The translations under genes were made by a program, and so were the position numbers. The notes below the pieces were generated by a model that saw only the letters and a program-made list of their open reading frames with translations, had not been told where the DNA came from and searched no databases. Of a DNA stretch of 64,000 nt, positions 45,427-54,500 are shown piece after piece. Source of the stretch: Nocardiaceae bacterium (lineage in GTDB: Bacteria; Actinomycetota; Actinomycetes; Mycobacteriales; Mycobacteriaceae); NCBI GenBank assembly GCA_021372355.1, contig JAJFUQ010000146.1, positions 29,266 to 93,265 of the forward strand, written 5' to 3'. How positions within the stretch are numbered: position 1 is the first letter of the stretch; every line of letters starts with the position of its first letter.

Positions 45427-46884
45427 GTGGTAGTAGAGGCCCGTGGGGCAGTTCATGGCATGGCCGATCCGCACGTCGTCGTATTATTCGGTGCAACAGG
45501 AGATCTCGCGAAGCGCAAGCTTCTGCCGGGCCTGTTCCACCTGTCGAATTCGCATTTGGCCCCGGAGATTCGGATTGTCGCGACGTCACTCGACGATCTG
45601 GACACCGAGGGCTTCAAGAAGGTTGCTGAAAAGGCCTGCAAGGAATTCTCCACTCGCAAGATCACCAATGAGTCCTGGAAGGACTTCGTCGACCGGCTGA
45701 GCTACGTTCCCGTCGGTGCCGGCGCGGACGCGCTCGCGAAGGCCGTGGAGGATCACCGCTCGCAGATGCCAGACGGCACGCGTGTTCTCGCCTACCTGAG
45801 CGTGCCGCCGAAGGCTGCGCTCGCCGCGATCACCACCCTCGACAAGGCCGGTCTGGCCCAAGAGGCGAACGTGGTGATGGAGAAGCCGTTTGGAACCGAC
45901 CTGGCCAGCGCGAAGTCGCTCAACGCGTCGATTCACGAAGTGCTCAAGGAACGTCAGATCTTCCGAATCGACCACTTCCTCGGCAAGGAGCCAGCGCAGA
46001 ACATCCTCGCGTTCCGGTTCGCGAACGGTCTGTTCGAGCCGATCTGGAACCGGAATTTCATCGATCACATCCAGATCGACGTCCCCGAGAAGCTGACTCT
46101 CGAAGGGCGCGCGGTGTTCTATGAGGCCGTCGGCGCCTATAAGGACATGGTCGTCACGCACCTCATGCAGATCCTCGCGTTCGTCGCGATGGAGTCGCCG
46201 ACGGCTCTGGACGCGAAGTCGATCACCATCGAGAAGACCAAGGTGTTCGACTCGATGCGCCCACTCGACCCCAAACGCGTGGTTCGTGGTCAGTACAAGG
46301 GCTACCGGGACGAGCCGGGCGTCGATCCCGAGTCCGAGACCGAGACGTTCATCGCGCTCGAGTGCTTCATCGACAACTGGCGTTGGGCCGGCGTGCCGTT
46401 CTACCTGCGCACCGGAAAGTCGCTCGCGGCTGGTCAGCGCATCATTTCGATCGCCTTCCACGAGCCGCCGAGCTCGATGTTCCCGGCGAATTCGGGTGTC
46501 GGCGAACATGGCCCCGACCACCTGACGTTCGACCTGGCAGATGCGTCGAAGGTGTCGCTGTCGTTCTACGGCAAGCGGCCGGGGCCGGGCATGAAGCTCG
46601 ACAAGTTGAGTCTCCAGTTCGCGATGCAGGAGACCGAGAACGTCGGCGACGTGCTCGAAGCGTATGAGCGCCTCATCCTCGACGCGATGCGCGGCGACCA
46701 CACGCTGTTCACCACGGCCGACGGTATCGAGCGTCTGTGGGCGGTCAGCCAGCCACTGCTGGACAACCCGCCGCCGGTCAAGGGCTACGAGATGTTCACG
46801 TGGGGCCCGAACGCAATCCACCAGCTCATCGCACCACGCGCTTGGCGTCTGCCATTCGAGCGCGTGTGGCGGTCCAAGAAATAG
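45427..46884 (+). CDS. zwf: Glucose-6-phosphate dehydrogenase
   Basis: 485-aa enzyme oxidising glucose 6-phosphate to 6-phosphogluconolactone. Coenzyme loop VVVLFGATGDLAKRKLLPGL; active-site RIDHFLGKEPAQNILAFRFA (catalytic His, substrate-binding Lys; core RIDHFLGKEPAQN); EKPFGTDLASA also conserved. Sits between ppgK and gnd, giving a compact route from glucose to the pentose phosphate pathway and NADPH. The start is ambiguous: ATG 45418 has no spacing to GGAAGG, GTG 45427 has good spacing, ATG 45460 (MADPHVVV) is also plausible. Confidence 0.94.
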   Translation: MVVEARGAVHGMADPHVVVLFGATGDLAKRKLLPGLFHLSNSHLAPEIRIVATSLDDLDTEGFKKVAEKACKEFSTRKITNESWKDFVDRLSYVPVGAGADALAKAVEDHRSQMPDGTRVLAYLSVPPKAALAAITTLDKAGLAQEANVVMEKPFGTDLASAKSLNASIHEVLKERQIFRIDHFLGKEPAQNILAFRFANGLFEPIWNRNFIDHIQIDVPEKLTLEGRAVFYEAVGAYKDMVVTHLMQILAFVAMESPTALDAKSITIEKTKVFDSMRPLDPKRVVRGQYKGYRDEPGVDPESETETFIALECFIDNWRWAGVPFYLRTGKSLAAGQRIISIAFHEPPSSMFPANSGVGEHGPDHLTFDLADASKVSLSFYGKRPGPGMKLDKLSLQFAMQETENVGDVLEAYERLILDAMRGDHTLFTTADGIERLWAVSQPLLDNPPPVKGYEMFTWGPNAIHQLIAPRAWRLPFERVWRSKK

Positions 46885-46928
46885 TCCAACGCAGCAGTTA
46901 CGGCTAAGTGCCAACCGAAGGGAAGAAT

Positions 46929-47951
46929 ATGCAGCTCGGAATGGTCGGGCTTGGCCGCATGGGTGCCAACATCGTCCGCCGCATCATGAAGGACGGCCAC
47001 ACGGCCGTCGTGTTCGACGTCAACGAGGGCCCGGTCAAGGAACTCATTGACGAAGGTGCTGAGTTCGGAACCACCGATCTCAAGGAATTCGTCGCCAACC
47101 TGCAGACGCCGCGCGTTGCGTGGGTCATGATCCCGGCCGGCATCACCGGCAAGGTCATCGACCAGCTCGCCGAGCTCATGGAGCCGGGCGACATCATCAT
47201 CGACGGCGGTAACAGCCGCTACCACGAGGACATCAAGCGTGCAGAGGCGCTGAAGCCCAAGGGTATTCACTACGTCGACATCGGTACGTCGGGCGGTGTG
47301 TTCGGACTCCGTCGCGGCTTCTGCCTCATGGTCGGCGGTGAGACCGAGACGGTCGCACACCTCGAGCCGCTCCTCGCCTCGATCGCACCGGGTGCCGGCG
47401 ACGTCGAGCGCACGCCGGGCCGTGAAGGAGAGCTGTCCACGTCGGAGCGCGGTTACCTGCACTGTGGTCCGGCTGGTGCTGGTCACTTCGTGAAGATGGT
47501 GCACAACGGCATCGAGTACGGCGCGATGGCTGCCTACGCTGAGGGCCTCAACATCATCGCCAACGCAAACCGCGGCAAGCTGGACCAGGGCGAGCACTCG
47601 GCGGAGATCACGCCGCTCGACCGCCCGGAGCTGTACCAGTACGACCTCGACCTCAAGGAAATCACCGAGGTGTGGCGTCGTGGATCGGTCGTGGCGTCGT
47701 GGCTGCTCGACCTCACGGCTTCGGCCCTCTACGACGACCCGACGCTCGAGACCTTCGGTGGTCGTGTGTCGGACTCGGGTGAAGGTCGGTGGACCGTCGC
47801 GGCCGCGATCGACGAGGGCATCCCGGCACCGGTTCTGACCGCGTCGCTGTACAGTCGCTTCGATTCTCGGGGTGAATCGCTGACGGCGAACAAGATCCTG
47901 TCGGCGATGCGCATGGCCTTCGGTGGCCACCACGAGCTGCCGAAGGAATAG
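46929..47951 (+). CDS. gnd: 6-phosphogluconate dehydrogenase, decarboxylating (NAD-type, short)
   Basis: 340-aa short-form enzyme converting 6-phosphogluconate to ribulose 5-phosphate and CO2. N-terminal GMVGLGRMGANIVRRIM binds the coenzyme; DIIIDGGNSRYHED and the catalytic GTSGGVFGLRRGFCLMVGG, then GHFVKMVHNGIEYGAM (Lys and His-Asn) follow. The short form, lacking the second C-terminal repeat, is often NAD-preferring. ATG 46929 follows GAAGGGAAG. A strong terminator follows at 47962. Confidence 0.94.
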   Translation: MQLGMVGLGRMGANIVRRIMKDGHTAVVFDVNEGPVKELIDEGAEFGTTDLKEFVANLQTPRVAWVMIPAGITGKVIDQLAELMEPGDIIIDGGNSRYHEDIKRAEALKPKGIHYVDIGTSGGVFGLRRGFCLMVGGETETVAHLEPLLASIAPGAGDVERTPGREGELSTSERGYLHCGPAGAGHFVKMVHNGIEYGAMAAYAEGLNIIANANRGKLDQGEHSAEITPLDRPELYQYDLDLKEITEVWRRGSVVASWLLDLTASALYDDPTLETFGGRVSDSGEGRWTVAAAIDEGIPAPVLTASLYSRFDSRGESLTANKILSAMRMAFGGHHELPKE

Positions 47952-47961
47952 GCATCTCGAG

Positions 47962-47991
47962 AAATGCCCGGCCAGAAATGGCCGGGCATTT
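47962..47991 (+). terminator. Intrinsic terminator after gnd
   Basis: AAATGCCCGGCCA (47962-47974) pairs perfectly with 47979-47991 around a GAAA tetraloop and ends in TTTTC. Confidence 0.9.
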
Positions 47992-48179
47992 TCGCGTTGT
48001 CGGCTCAGTTAATCGATGGCAATGAGTGCTTAAACCTCCCGGTTGGTATGTGACCAAGGACGCGTGCTTGGTGTGGGTCGCGTCACCCGAACCGGCCATT
48101 TCGCTAACAAGCGGCATCTACCTGCAGATTTACCCCCTAAACATGGCTCTGTAGCCAGCCTTCCCGGGCCATTCCCGGG

Positions 48180-48199
48180 GCGGTGCGCCTGCGCACCGC
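48180..48199 (+). promoter_or_regulatory. Hairpin in the leader of the LCP gene
   Basis: GCGGTGCGC (48180-48188) pairs with GCGCACCGC (48191-48199) around CT, ending about 10 bp before the ribosome-binding site AAGGGAG. It could modulate translation; no regulator is known. Confidence 0.4.
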
Positions 48200-48220
48200 G
48201 AGTTGGTAAGGGAGCATGAC

Positions 48221-49222
48221 ATGGACTTGAGTGAATCTGCGGCGATCAAGCCGAGGAAACGCTGGGTGCGTTCGATCGTGATCGCGGTGATCGCGGCCCT
48301 GGTCGTCACCAGTGGTGCGGCGGTCTTTCTCGGCGCTCGCTATTTAGGCAACATCGACCGCCTTTCCGATGTCTTCGCCGGACTTGTCGATTCCGACCGG
48401 CCTACCGGCGATGACGCCACCACGTTCCTGCTCGCGGGTAGCGACTCACGCGAGATCGACACCGACACCTCGACGCTGCGCGCGAACGGTCCGGCGAATC
48501 AGCGCGCCGACACCTTGATGCTGCTGCGCATCAGTGCGGACGGCAAGTCGTCTCAGCTCATCTCGATTCCGCGTGACAGCTGGGTCGAAGTCCCTGGATA
48601 CGGCCACAACAAGATCAATGCTGCGTACGCGTTCGGTGGCCCGGCATTGCTGATCAAGACGGTCGAGCAGGTCACCAACGTCCGCATCGACCACTTCGCG
48701 GTCGTCGACTTTCAGGGCTTCAAGAACATCACCGATCTGGTCGGTGGCGTGACGATCGTGTCGGCAGGGGAGTACGGGCTCACGCCGGGTGCTCACCACA
48801 TGACCGGTGAAGAGGCGCTCGCTTATGTCCGTGAGCGCAAGCACCTGCCGAACGGCGATTTCGACCGCGTGCGTCGTCAGCAGGTCTACCTGCGCGCGAT
48901 GCTCCGCGAGGTCAAGGCGCAGCACGCGTACAAGGACCCGGCGAAGCTCGACAGGATTCTTCGGGCTGCGACGTCGTCGATCGCGGTGGACGACAACCTG
49001 TCTTACTCCGCGATGGTCAAGCTCGCGATGACCCTCGGTGGCCTGAACGAGTCGGACATGTCGTTCTTCCTCGCCCCGGTTGCGGGGTACGGATGGGAAG
49101 GCGAGCAGAGCGTCGTCTATCTGGACACCATTCAGTGCGACATCATGTTCAAACTGTTCCGCGAAGGAGAGTTGGGAGTGGACTCGGGATTCGAGACGCT
49201 GCAGCCTGACCCGGCGGTGTAG
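48221..49222 (+). CDS. LytR-CpsA-Psr family cell-wall ligase
   Basis: 333-aa protein: basic cytoplasmic N-terminus (KPRKRWVRS), one membrane helix (IVIAVIAALVVTSGAAVFLG, about 24-43), then the LCP domain outside. Conserved pieces are TTFLLAGSDSRE, RADTLMLLRI, SIPRDSWVEVPGYGHNKINAAYAFGG (core IPRDSWVEVPGYGHNKINAA), DLVGGVTI and YVRERKHLPNGDFDRVRRQQ. LCP enzymes attach polyprenyl-linked polymers such as arabinogalactan to peptidoglycan. There is no LytR_C domain. ATG 48221 follows AAGGGAG. A long leader with a hairpin precedes it. Confidence 0.92.
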   Translation: MDLSESAAIKPRKRWVRSIVIAVIAALVVTSGAAVFLGARYLGNIDRLSDVFAGLVDSDRPTGDDATTFLLAGSDSREIDTDTSTLRANGPANQRADTLMLLRISADGKSSQLISIPRDSWVEVPGYGHNKINAAYAFGGPALLIKTVEQVTNVRIDHFAVVDFQGFKNITDLVGGVTIVSAGEYGLTPGAHHMTGEEALAYVRERKHLPNGDFDRVRRQQVYLRAMLREVKAQHAYKDPAKLDRILRAATSSIAVDDNLSYSAMVKLAMTLGGLNESDMSFFLAPVAGYGWEGEQSVVYLDTIQCDIMFKLFREGELGVDSGFETLQPDPAV

Positions 49223-49230
49223 CCAGTCGA

Positions 49231-49264
49231 GAAGGGCCGTCCGGAATCATCCGGACGGCCCTTC
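49231..49264 (+). terminator. Terminator between LCP and GH15 genes
   Basis: A perfect 15-bp stem (49231-49245 with 49250-49264, GAAGGGCCGTCCGGA) around ATCA lies nine bases after the LCP stop and just before the convergent GH15 stop; it may serve both. Confidence 0.88.
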
Positions 49265-49276
49265 TGCGGTCGTGAC

Positions 49277-51301
49277 CTAGGTTGCCTGGCTCGCCGGCAC
49301 GAACTCGCTTGCGTCGAGTTCCATTTCTGCGCGGATCACGTGGACGACCGCGTTGATCTGTGCCAGGTGGGTGAAGGCCTGCGGGAAGTTGCCGAGGTGC
49401 CGACCGGTCTTGGTGTCGATCTCCTCGGCGTACAGCTTGAGCGGACTCGCGAACGAGAGCAGTCGCTCACACAGCTGCTTCGCCCGCTTGAACTCGCCGA
49501 TTTCGACAAGTGCCGACACCAGCCAGAAGGAACAGATGGTGAACGTTCCCTCTTCGCCCTCGAGTCCGTCGTCGGTCTCTTCGACCTTGTAGCGGAGCAC
49601 GAGGCCGTCGACGGTCAGTTCGTCGGCGATGGCGAGCACGGTCGCCTTGACCCGTGGGTCGTCCGGCGGCAGGAACCGCACCATCGGCATCATGAGGTTC
49701 GCCGCATCGAGTGCGTCAGTGTCGTAGTGCTGCGTGAACACGCCCCGCTTGTCGACGCCGTTCTCGAGGATGTCGGCCTTGATCTCGTCGGCGATCTTGG
49801 CCCACTCGACCGACTCTTCCTTCTCACCGTGCATGGCGGCGAGCTTGGACCCGCGGTCCAGGGCGACCCAGCACATCATCTTCGAGTTCACGAAGTGCTT
49901 CGGTTCGCCGCGGACCTCCCAGATGCCGCGGTCCGGCAGACGCCAGTGCTTGATCGCCTGGTTTACCTGCATCTTCAGGATCGGCCAGAGGTTCTCGGGA
50001 ACATGCTCGCGGGACTTGACGTGCAGATAGACCGAGTCGAGCATCGCGCCCCACACGTCGTGCTGCTGCTGGTCGAACGCGCCGTTGCCGATGCGGACCG
50101 GCTTGGCGTCGTCATAGCCCGAGAGGTGGTCGAGCGTGCCTTCGGTCAGCTGCGTCTCGCCGCCGAGTCCGTACATGATCTGCAGCGGCCGCGGTGTGCC
50201 GTCCGCGTTCTGCGTGACGTCCTCGATGAAGTGGAAGAAGTTGTTCGCTTCGCGGTCCAACCCGAGTGTGTACAGACCCCACAGCGCGAACGTCGAGTCG
50301 CGGATCCACGCATAGCGGTAGTCCCAGTTACGAACGCCGCCTGGCGTTTCCGGCAGTGACGTCGTCGAGGCGGCCATCAGCGCGCCGGTCGGCGCGTAGG
50401 TCAGACCCTTCAGCGCGAGCGCACTCTGCTGCAGGTAGCCACGCCACGGGTGGTCCGGGAACTTGCCCACGGTGATCCACTGGCGCCAGAACTCGGACGT
50501 CTGCTTGAGCTTGTCCTTGGCCTCCTCGACCGTCTGCGGGGCCGGCAGCGGCGACCACGTCAGTGCGACGAATGCTTCCTCGCCTTCGCGCATCCGGGTG
50601 CGTGCCTGCGCCTCCCGGCCTTCGAGTCCGAGACGAAGGCTCGAGGTCAGTTTCAGACTCGGCATCGAGCCATCCGCGCTACCCGGGCACGTCGCGGTCG
50701 CCTCGGAGTAGACATCGCCGGAGTACTCCCATGAAGCGTTCTGGCGGGCGTAGTCGAAGGCCGGCTCGCAGTTGACCTCGACCTCGACGACGCCGCTGAC
50801 ACACTTGATGATCCGGAGCAGGAGGTGTTCGGCATCCCAGTCGGTCGGGGTCCGACGATGAGTTGCCGAGCGCTTGTCGTTGTTGTGCCAGCCACCCATG
50901 GCGAGGCAGTCGTAAACCACGAGCCAACCGGTTTCGGTCTGCCACGTGGTCTCGACGATCAACCCGCCGGGACGGTAGACGCGCGCCGCGGGCACGCTCT
51001 GGCCATACGGTCCGACCCGGAAGTGGCCGGCGCCGCGGTCCAGGATCGAACCGAAAATGCTTGGCGCATCAGGTCGGGGGACACACATCCACTCGACGGC
51101 ACCACTGGGCGCGATGAGGCATGTGGTCTCGCAGTCGGAGAGAAATGCGTAGTCGTCGATCGGTGGGAACGGACTCCGGCGAGCGTGCGGGAGCGAAGTA
51201 CCCATATCCGGCTGGGGAGTCGGAGCTGACGAGCCATTGGTGGGCAAATCCTGCCCCGTCTTGATCTTCGGCGCCGCTGCCGTCGTCTTGGTGGTTGCCA
51301 T
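49277..51301 (-). CDS. Glycoside hydrolase family 15 protein (trehalase/glucoamylase-like)
   Basis: 674-aa protein. An N-terminal beta-sandwich domain (about 45-260: IDDYAFLSDCETTCLIAPSG) precedes the (alpha/alpha)6 barrel with NWDYRYAWIRDSTFALWGLY (about 345) and EGEEGTFTICSFWLVSALVE (about 600), which hold the two acidic catalytic positions. The length and start fit mycobacterial Rv2402-type GH15 enzymes; a mycobacterial family member is an alpha,alpha-trehalase, so trehalose hydrolysis is my preferred role. No signal peptide, so it is cytoplasmic. ATG 51301. Confidence 0.9.
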   Translation of the reverse strand: MATTKTTAAAPKIKTGQDLPTNGSSAPTPQPDMGTSLPHARRSPFPPIDDYAFLSDCETTCLIAPSGAVEWMCVPRPDAPSIFGSILDRGAGHFRVGPYGQSVPAARVYRPGGLIVETTWQTETGWLVVYDCLAMGGWHNNDKRSATHRRTPTDWDAEHLLLRIIKCVSGVVEVEVNCEPAFDYARQNASWEYSGDVYSEATATCPGSADGSMPSLKLTSSLRLGLEGREAQARTRMREGEEAFVALTWSPLPAPQTVEEAKDKLKQTSEFWRQWITVGKFPDHPWRGYLQQSALALKGLTYAPTGALMAASTTSLPETPGGVRNWDYRYAWIRDSTFALWGLYTLGLDREANNFFHFIEDVTQNADGTPRPLQIMYGLGGETQLTEGTLDHLSGYDDAKPVRIGNGAFDQQQHDVWGAMLDSVYLHVKSREHVPENLWPILKMQVNQAIKHWRLPDRGIWEVRGEPKHFVNSKMMCWVALDRGSKLAAMHGEKEESVEWAKIADEIKADILENGVDKRGVFTQHYDTDALDAANLMMPMVRFLPPDDPRVKATVLAIADELTVDGLVLRYKVEETDDGLEGEEGTFTICSFWLVSALVEIGEFKRAKQLCERLLSFASPLKLYAEEIDTKTGRHLGNFPQAFTHLAQINAVVHVIRAEMELDASEFVPASQAT

Positions 51302-51443
51302 TGGTTAATCATGTGTGACATCCCGGCACGCCGCAGGCGAAATGCCGTAACCGAACGGGCGGTTTGCAACGGTTTGAATTCGACCGTGAAAAATGGTCGC
51401 TCTACGTATTGCGATGTTGTTTGTGCAGGTCAATTATCGTTTC

Positions 51444-51629
51444 ATGAACGACGATCGGGATACCGCCGAAGCCAGTCGGGCAATGGACACCTTGCACCAT
51501 CGGGCCGATGTGCGTCATTTGTCTGACGCCTCCAAGGCTCGAGAGCTACGAGTGACCCAAATGATTCTGGAATCCGAATTGCAGGAACGGTTCTGGTCGG
51601 AACTGCGCGGCGCTTCCGGTTTCAACTGA
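51444..51629 (+). CDS. Small hypothetical protein (61 aa)
   Basis: 61 codons from ATG 51444, a charged, probably helical protein (MNDDRDTAEASRAMDTLHH ... MILESELQERFWSELRG). It lies between the GH15 start and ybaK, 10 bp before the latter. Base composition is less GC-rich than neighbours and the ribosome-binding site is poor (AGGT, long spacing). It could be real or a leader; I recognise no family. Confidence 0.4.
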   Translation: MNDDRDTAEASRAMDTLHHRADVRHLSDASKARELRVTQMILESELQERFWSELRGASGFN

Positions 51630-51639
51630 CTGACCGAGA

Positions 51640-52113
51640 TTGGCATCCACACCAGCAACCAAGATCCTCAGCGCGGCGAAAATCCCGCACGAGGTTCATT
51701 CGTACGACCACGACCCACGCGTGCAGTCGTACGGAGATGAAGCCGCGACGGCGATGGGCGTCTCGGCTGACCAGGTTTTCAAGACGCTCGTCATCGAACT
51801 CGCGGACGGCAAACTCGCCGTCGCCGTGCTTCCCGTCGCCGCGAAACTGTCGTTGAAATCCGCGGCCGCCGCGCTCGGCTCGCCGAAGGCGGTCATGGCC
51901 GATCCGGCGAAGGCGCAACGGACGACGGGGTACGTGCTCGGCGGTATCTCCCCGCTCGGGCAGAAGCGGCTGCTGCCGACGGTCATCGATGCATCCGCAC
52001 TGAGCTTCCCGATGGTTTTCTGCAGTGCAGGCAAGCGGGGCCTGGAAATTTCACTCAAACCGTCGGATCTGGTCCAACTGACGAAAGCCGTGACGGCCGG
52101 CATCACGGCCTAG
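51640..52113 (+). CDS. ybaK: Cys-tRNA(Pro)/Cys-tRNA(Cys) deacylase YbaK
   Basis: 157-aa YbaK/EbsC editing protein that hydrolyses mischarged Cys-tRNA(Pro). Family segments: VQSYGDEAATAMGVSADQVFKTLVIELADG (core GVSADQVFKTLVIELADG with the catalytic Lys), AAKLSLKSAAAALGSPKAVM and the glycine-rich TTGYVLGGISPLGQKRLLP. TTG 51640 gives the expected N-terminus MASTPATKIL. The TAG stop (52111-52113) lies inside the 6-bp CCTAGT target of the downstream IS481 element and was preserved by the duplication. Confidence 0.9.
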   Translation: MASTPATKILSAAKIPHEVHSYDHDPRVQSYGDEAATAMGVSADQVFKTLVIELADGKLAVAVLPVAAKLSLKSAAAALGSPKAVMADPAKAQRTTGYVLGGISPLGQKRLLPTVIDASALSFPMVFCSAGKRGLEISLKPSDLVQLTKAVTAGITA

Positions 52114-52114
52114 T
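52109..52114. repeat. Left 6-bp target duplication (CCTAGT)
   Basis: CCTAGT at 52109-52114 equals 53205-53210 and fits the NCTAGN target described for IS481. Confidence 0.9.
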
Positions 52115-53204
52115 TGTACCCGGCCACTACGTTGGTGACAGTCGGCTGATCGGGGGTCTGCCTCCGAGTGCGCTGTGACGGCGTTCAGTGTTGTAGGCGT
52201 GGAGCCACGGCGCAAGCGCCTCTGCCCGGTCGGTGTTGTTTGTGAACGGCTGCCGATAGGCCCACTCGGTCGCCAACGTGCGGTTGAACCTCTCCACCTT
52301 GCCGTTCTGCCATGGGCAATGCGGCTTGATGAACTTCTGTTTGATGCCGTGATCAGCGCATACCTGGCCTAGCGACTTGCGATAGGCCCAGGCATTGTCG
52401 GTCAGGAGTTGATCGACTCGGTCGATTCCCCGGGCGGCGAAGTAGGCGAGGGCACGTTCGAGGAACGCTGCGCAGGTCGCACCCTTCTCGTCGGACAGGA
52501 TCTCGCTGTAGGCCAGTCGCGAATGGTCATCGACCATCGAATGCACGTAGTCGTAGCCGACCCGCGTGTGGTCGGCCCGGCCCGAATGGTTCTCGCGCGT
52601 GAGGCCGCGGGCGCGCCAACCACCACCCTCGGGAATCTTGCCCAGCTTCTTGACATCCATGTGGACCAGCTCACCGGGCTGCGGCCTTTCGTAGCGGACC
52701 GCCGTGGTCTTCGACGAACGAATAACCTCGCCGGTCATCGGGTCGAGTTCGCGCAGGTAGGGCATGTTGTTTCGGCGCAAGATCCGACTGATCGTGCGTG
52801 CTGGAACCCCGACTCGGTGCGCCAACACATCTTGCCCGCTGCGGTCAACGGTGCGAGCGTTGAGCACCTTTTGCTCGACCTCGACGCTGGTGCGGGTCGG
52901 CATCGTGTGTGGTCGTGACGAACGATCGACGAGCCCGGCGTCTCCTTCGGTGGCGAACCGGCCGATCCACGTGGCGACGCACTTGCGTGAGATGCCCATT
53001 GCGCTGGCGATGTGGGATTGTTTCCAGCCGGCTTGGTGACGTTGGACGACGAGCTTACGACCGTGTTCGGTGAGCCGGGCATTACGGTGGGACACGAGAG
53101 CCTCCGGGACTCGAGAGTGTGGGCCTTAGACAAGCCACACCCCACCCGGAGGCTCTCCCTGATTCAAGCCGACGCGCCCGCCACCATCCTCATGGCCGGG
53201 TACA
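52115..53204 (-). mobile_element. IS481-family insertion sequence
   Basis: Complete 1090-bp element. Terminal inverted repeats share an exact TGTACCCGGCCA and then partial identity (TTGGTG against ATGGTG). Flanked by CCTAGT duplications. One intact transposase gene on the minus strand. It lies between the convergent ybaK and pucR genes whose stop codons were about 19 bp apart before insertion. Confidence 0.93.
52127..53095 (-). CDS. IS481-family transposase
   Basis: 322-aa DDE transposase. N-terminal helix-turn-helix (QRHQAGWKQSHIASAMGISR, core GWKQSHIASAMGISRKCV) and a second HTH, then the integrase core: LVHMDVKKLGKIPEGG (first Asp), QLLTDNAWAYR (second Asp), CPWQNGKVERFNRTL (Glu). The final YNTERRHSALGGRPPISRL is characteristic of the family. 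The frame is intact; ATG 53095. Confidence 0.94.
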   Translation of the reverse strand: MSHRNARLTEHGRKLVVQRHQAGWKQSHIASAMGISRKCVATWIGRFATEGDAGLVDRSSRPHTMPTRTSVEVEQKVLNARTVDRSGQDVLAHRVGVPARTISRILRRNNMPYLRELDPMTGEVIRSSKTTAVRYERPQPGELVHMDVKKLGKIPEGGGWRARGLTRENHSGRADHTRVGYDYVHSMVDDHSRLAYSEILSDEKGATCAAFLERALAYFAARGIDRVDQLLTDNAWAYRKSLGQVCADHGIKQKFIKPHCPWQNGKVERFNRTLATEWAYRQPFTNNTDRAEALAPWLHAYNTERRHSALGGRPPISRLSPT

Positions 53205-53210
53205 CCTAGT
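53205..53210. repeat. Right 6-bp target duplication (CCTAGT)
   Basis: Second copy of CCTAGT directly after the IS right end. Confidence 0.9.
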
Positions 53211-53222
53211 CGGTCTGCGTAT

Positions 53223-54500
53223 CTAGCCCGCGAGGACGGCCCGGCCGAGTAGGTGGCACAACCCGAGTGCGAGTTCGACGTCGATACGGTCGTCGTCAAT
53301 CGGACGTCCGCGACGCTCGACCGCACGATCCACGCGATAGCGCACGGTGTTGAAATGTAGATGCAGGTCGGTCGCCGCCGCCTTGAAACTCGATCCCGCG
53401 CGCAGGAATGCACGGAGAGTCTCGCGTAAACGTTCGTCGTTCTCCGTCGCGGACGCCAGCGGACCGAGCACCTCGCAGACCCAGCTGCGGGTGTCGTCGA
53501 GGTTGTCGGCAAGGAGACCTGCGAGGAGTACGCCCGGCTCGCGGGCCTCGATCATTCGATTCGTGCGATTGACGTCGCTCAGCGCCACGCGCCGGGCATC
53601 GACTGCTTGCGCGTGCGACCGTCGAAACCCGTCGATACCGGGCAGCGCGCGCCCGATGGCGATGAACGGCGGATCGTCGGTGGCGGAGAGGACTTCGGTG
53701 ATGCGCGCCGAGATCGGGGACGAATCCTGATCCTGCGGAAGCGGAATCCAGCCCCAGGCAGTCAACCGGTCCGCAGGCACGTATAAGCAGGAATCCTGCG
53801 GTGAGACCGCCTTCGCAACCCGATGGATGAACCGCTCCAGGGTCGCGGTCTCGCTCCCGTCCGGCGATTCACCAATCCATACAACGATCGCGAGATGTGT
53901 TCGGCGGAAGGGATATTGAATAAGAGTGGTCATGGCGTCGAGGTCGGCGTCGCCGCCCTTGAGCAGTTCGCGGACGTGGGAGGCGCGGTCATAATTGCGG
54001 CTCTCCTGCCACCGGACCCGTTCGTCGTAGTAGGTCGTCATGACCCGCTGGGATATCGAGTCGATGTATTCGAAGCTCTCCGTGGTCATTCGATCAGTCA
54101 CGTCGATCGCGGTCGCGACGTCGAGGTCGACTTGGCGGAGTTCGCCGAGCATGAGTTTGAGCACCGTTTGATGCCCGATGCGATACGCCCGCATCATGAC
54201 GTTGGCGTGGACGTCGCGCTGAGCGAGGCGCCGTGCGTATTCGACGGCAACCGTCGGCGGCTCGATCTGCGTCATCGGAATGCGATTTCGCAGGGCGGCG
54301 AAAACCGTCTCGATATTGGCGGTCACGGTATCGGCCATCAAGGCGAGGATCTGGCTGTCCTCGCGCAGCTCCTGGAGTTCGCTGACGAGAACCTGCTGCG
54401 TTCGACGAGCAATCTCGGGCAATCGTTCGGTCAGGCGGCCGACGATGTGACCCACCATTTCCGTGATTACCGCATCGCGATCCGATTGCCCGTCCGCCAT
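53223..54500 (-). CDS. PucR-family transcriptional regulator (paralogue 1)
   Basis: 425-aa CdaR/PucR-type regulator. N-terminal ~160 residues are helical (RsbT-co-antagonist-like sensor, EMVGHIVGRLTERLPEIARR), a GGDEF-like middle domain follows, and the C-terminal HTH_30 is ETLRAFLRAGSSFKAAATDLHLHFNTVRYRVDRAVE (core HLHFNTVRYRVDRAVERRG). Members usually control nearby catabolic or transport genes in response to the substrate. It is divergent from a second PucR gene, sharing a 255-bp promoter region, and probably regulates the Rieske oxygenase operon. ATG 54500. Confidence 0.88.
   Translation of the reverse strand: MADGQSDRDAVITEMVGHIVGRLTERLPEIARRTQQVLVSELQELREDSQILALMADTVTANIETVFAALRNRIPMTQIEPPTVAVEYARRLAQRDVHANVMMRAYRIGHQTVLKLMLGELRQVDLDVATAIDVTDRMTTESFEYIDSISQRVMTTYYDERVRWQESRNYDRASHVRELLKGGDADLDAMTTLIQYPFRRTHLAIVVWIGESPDGSETATLERFIHRVAKAVSPQDSCLYVPADRLTAWGWIPLPQDQDSSPISARITEVLSATDDPPFIAIGRALPGIDGFRRSHAQAVDARRVALSDVNRTNRMIEAREPGVLLAGLLADNLDDTRSWVCEVLGPLASATENDERLRETLRAFLRAGSSFKAAATDLHLHFNTVRYRVDRAVERRGRPIDDDRIDVELALGLCHLLGRAVLAG

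Noticed and set aside
45586..46914. 442-aa minus-strand ORF opposite zwf
   Set aside because: Shadow frame with no family features; zwf motifs are intact.
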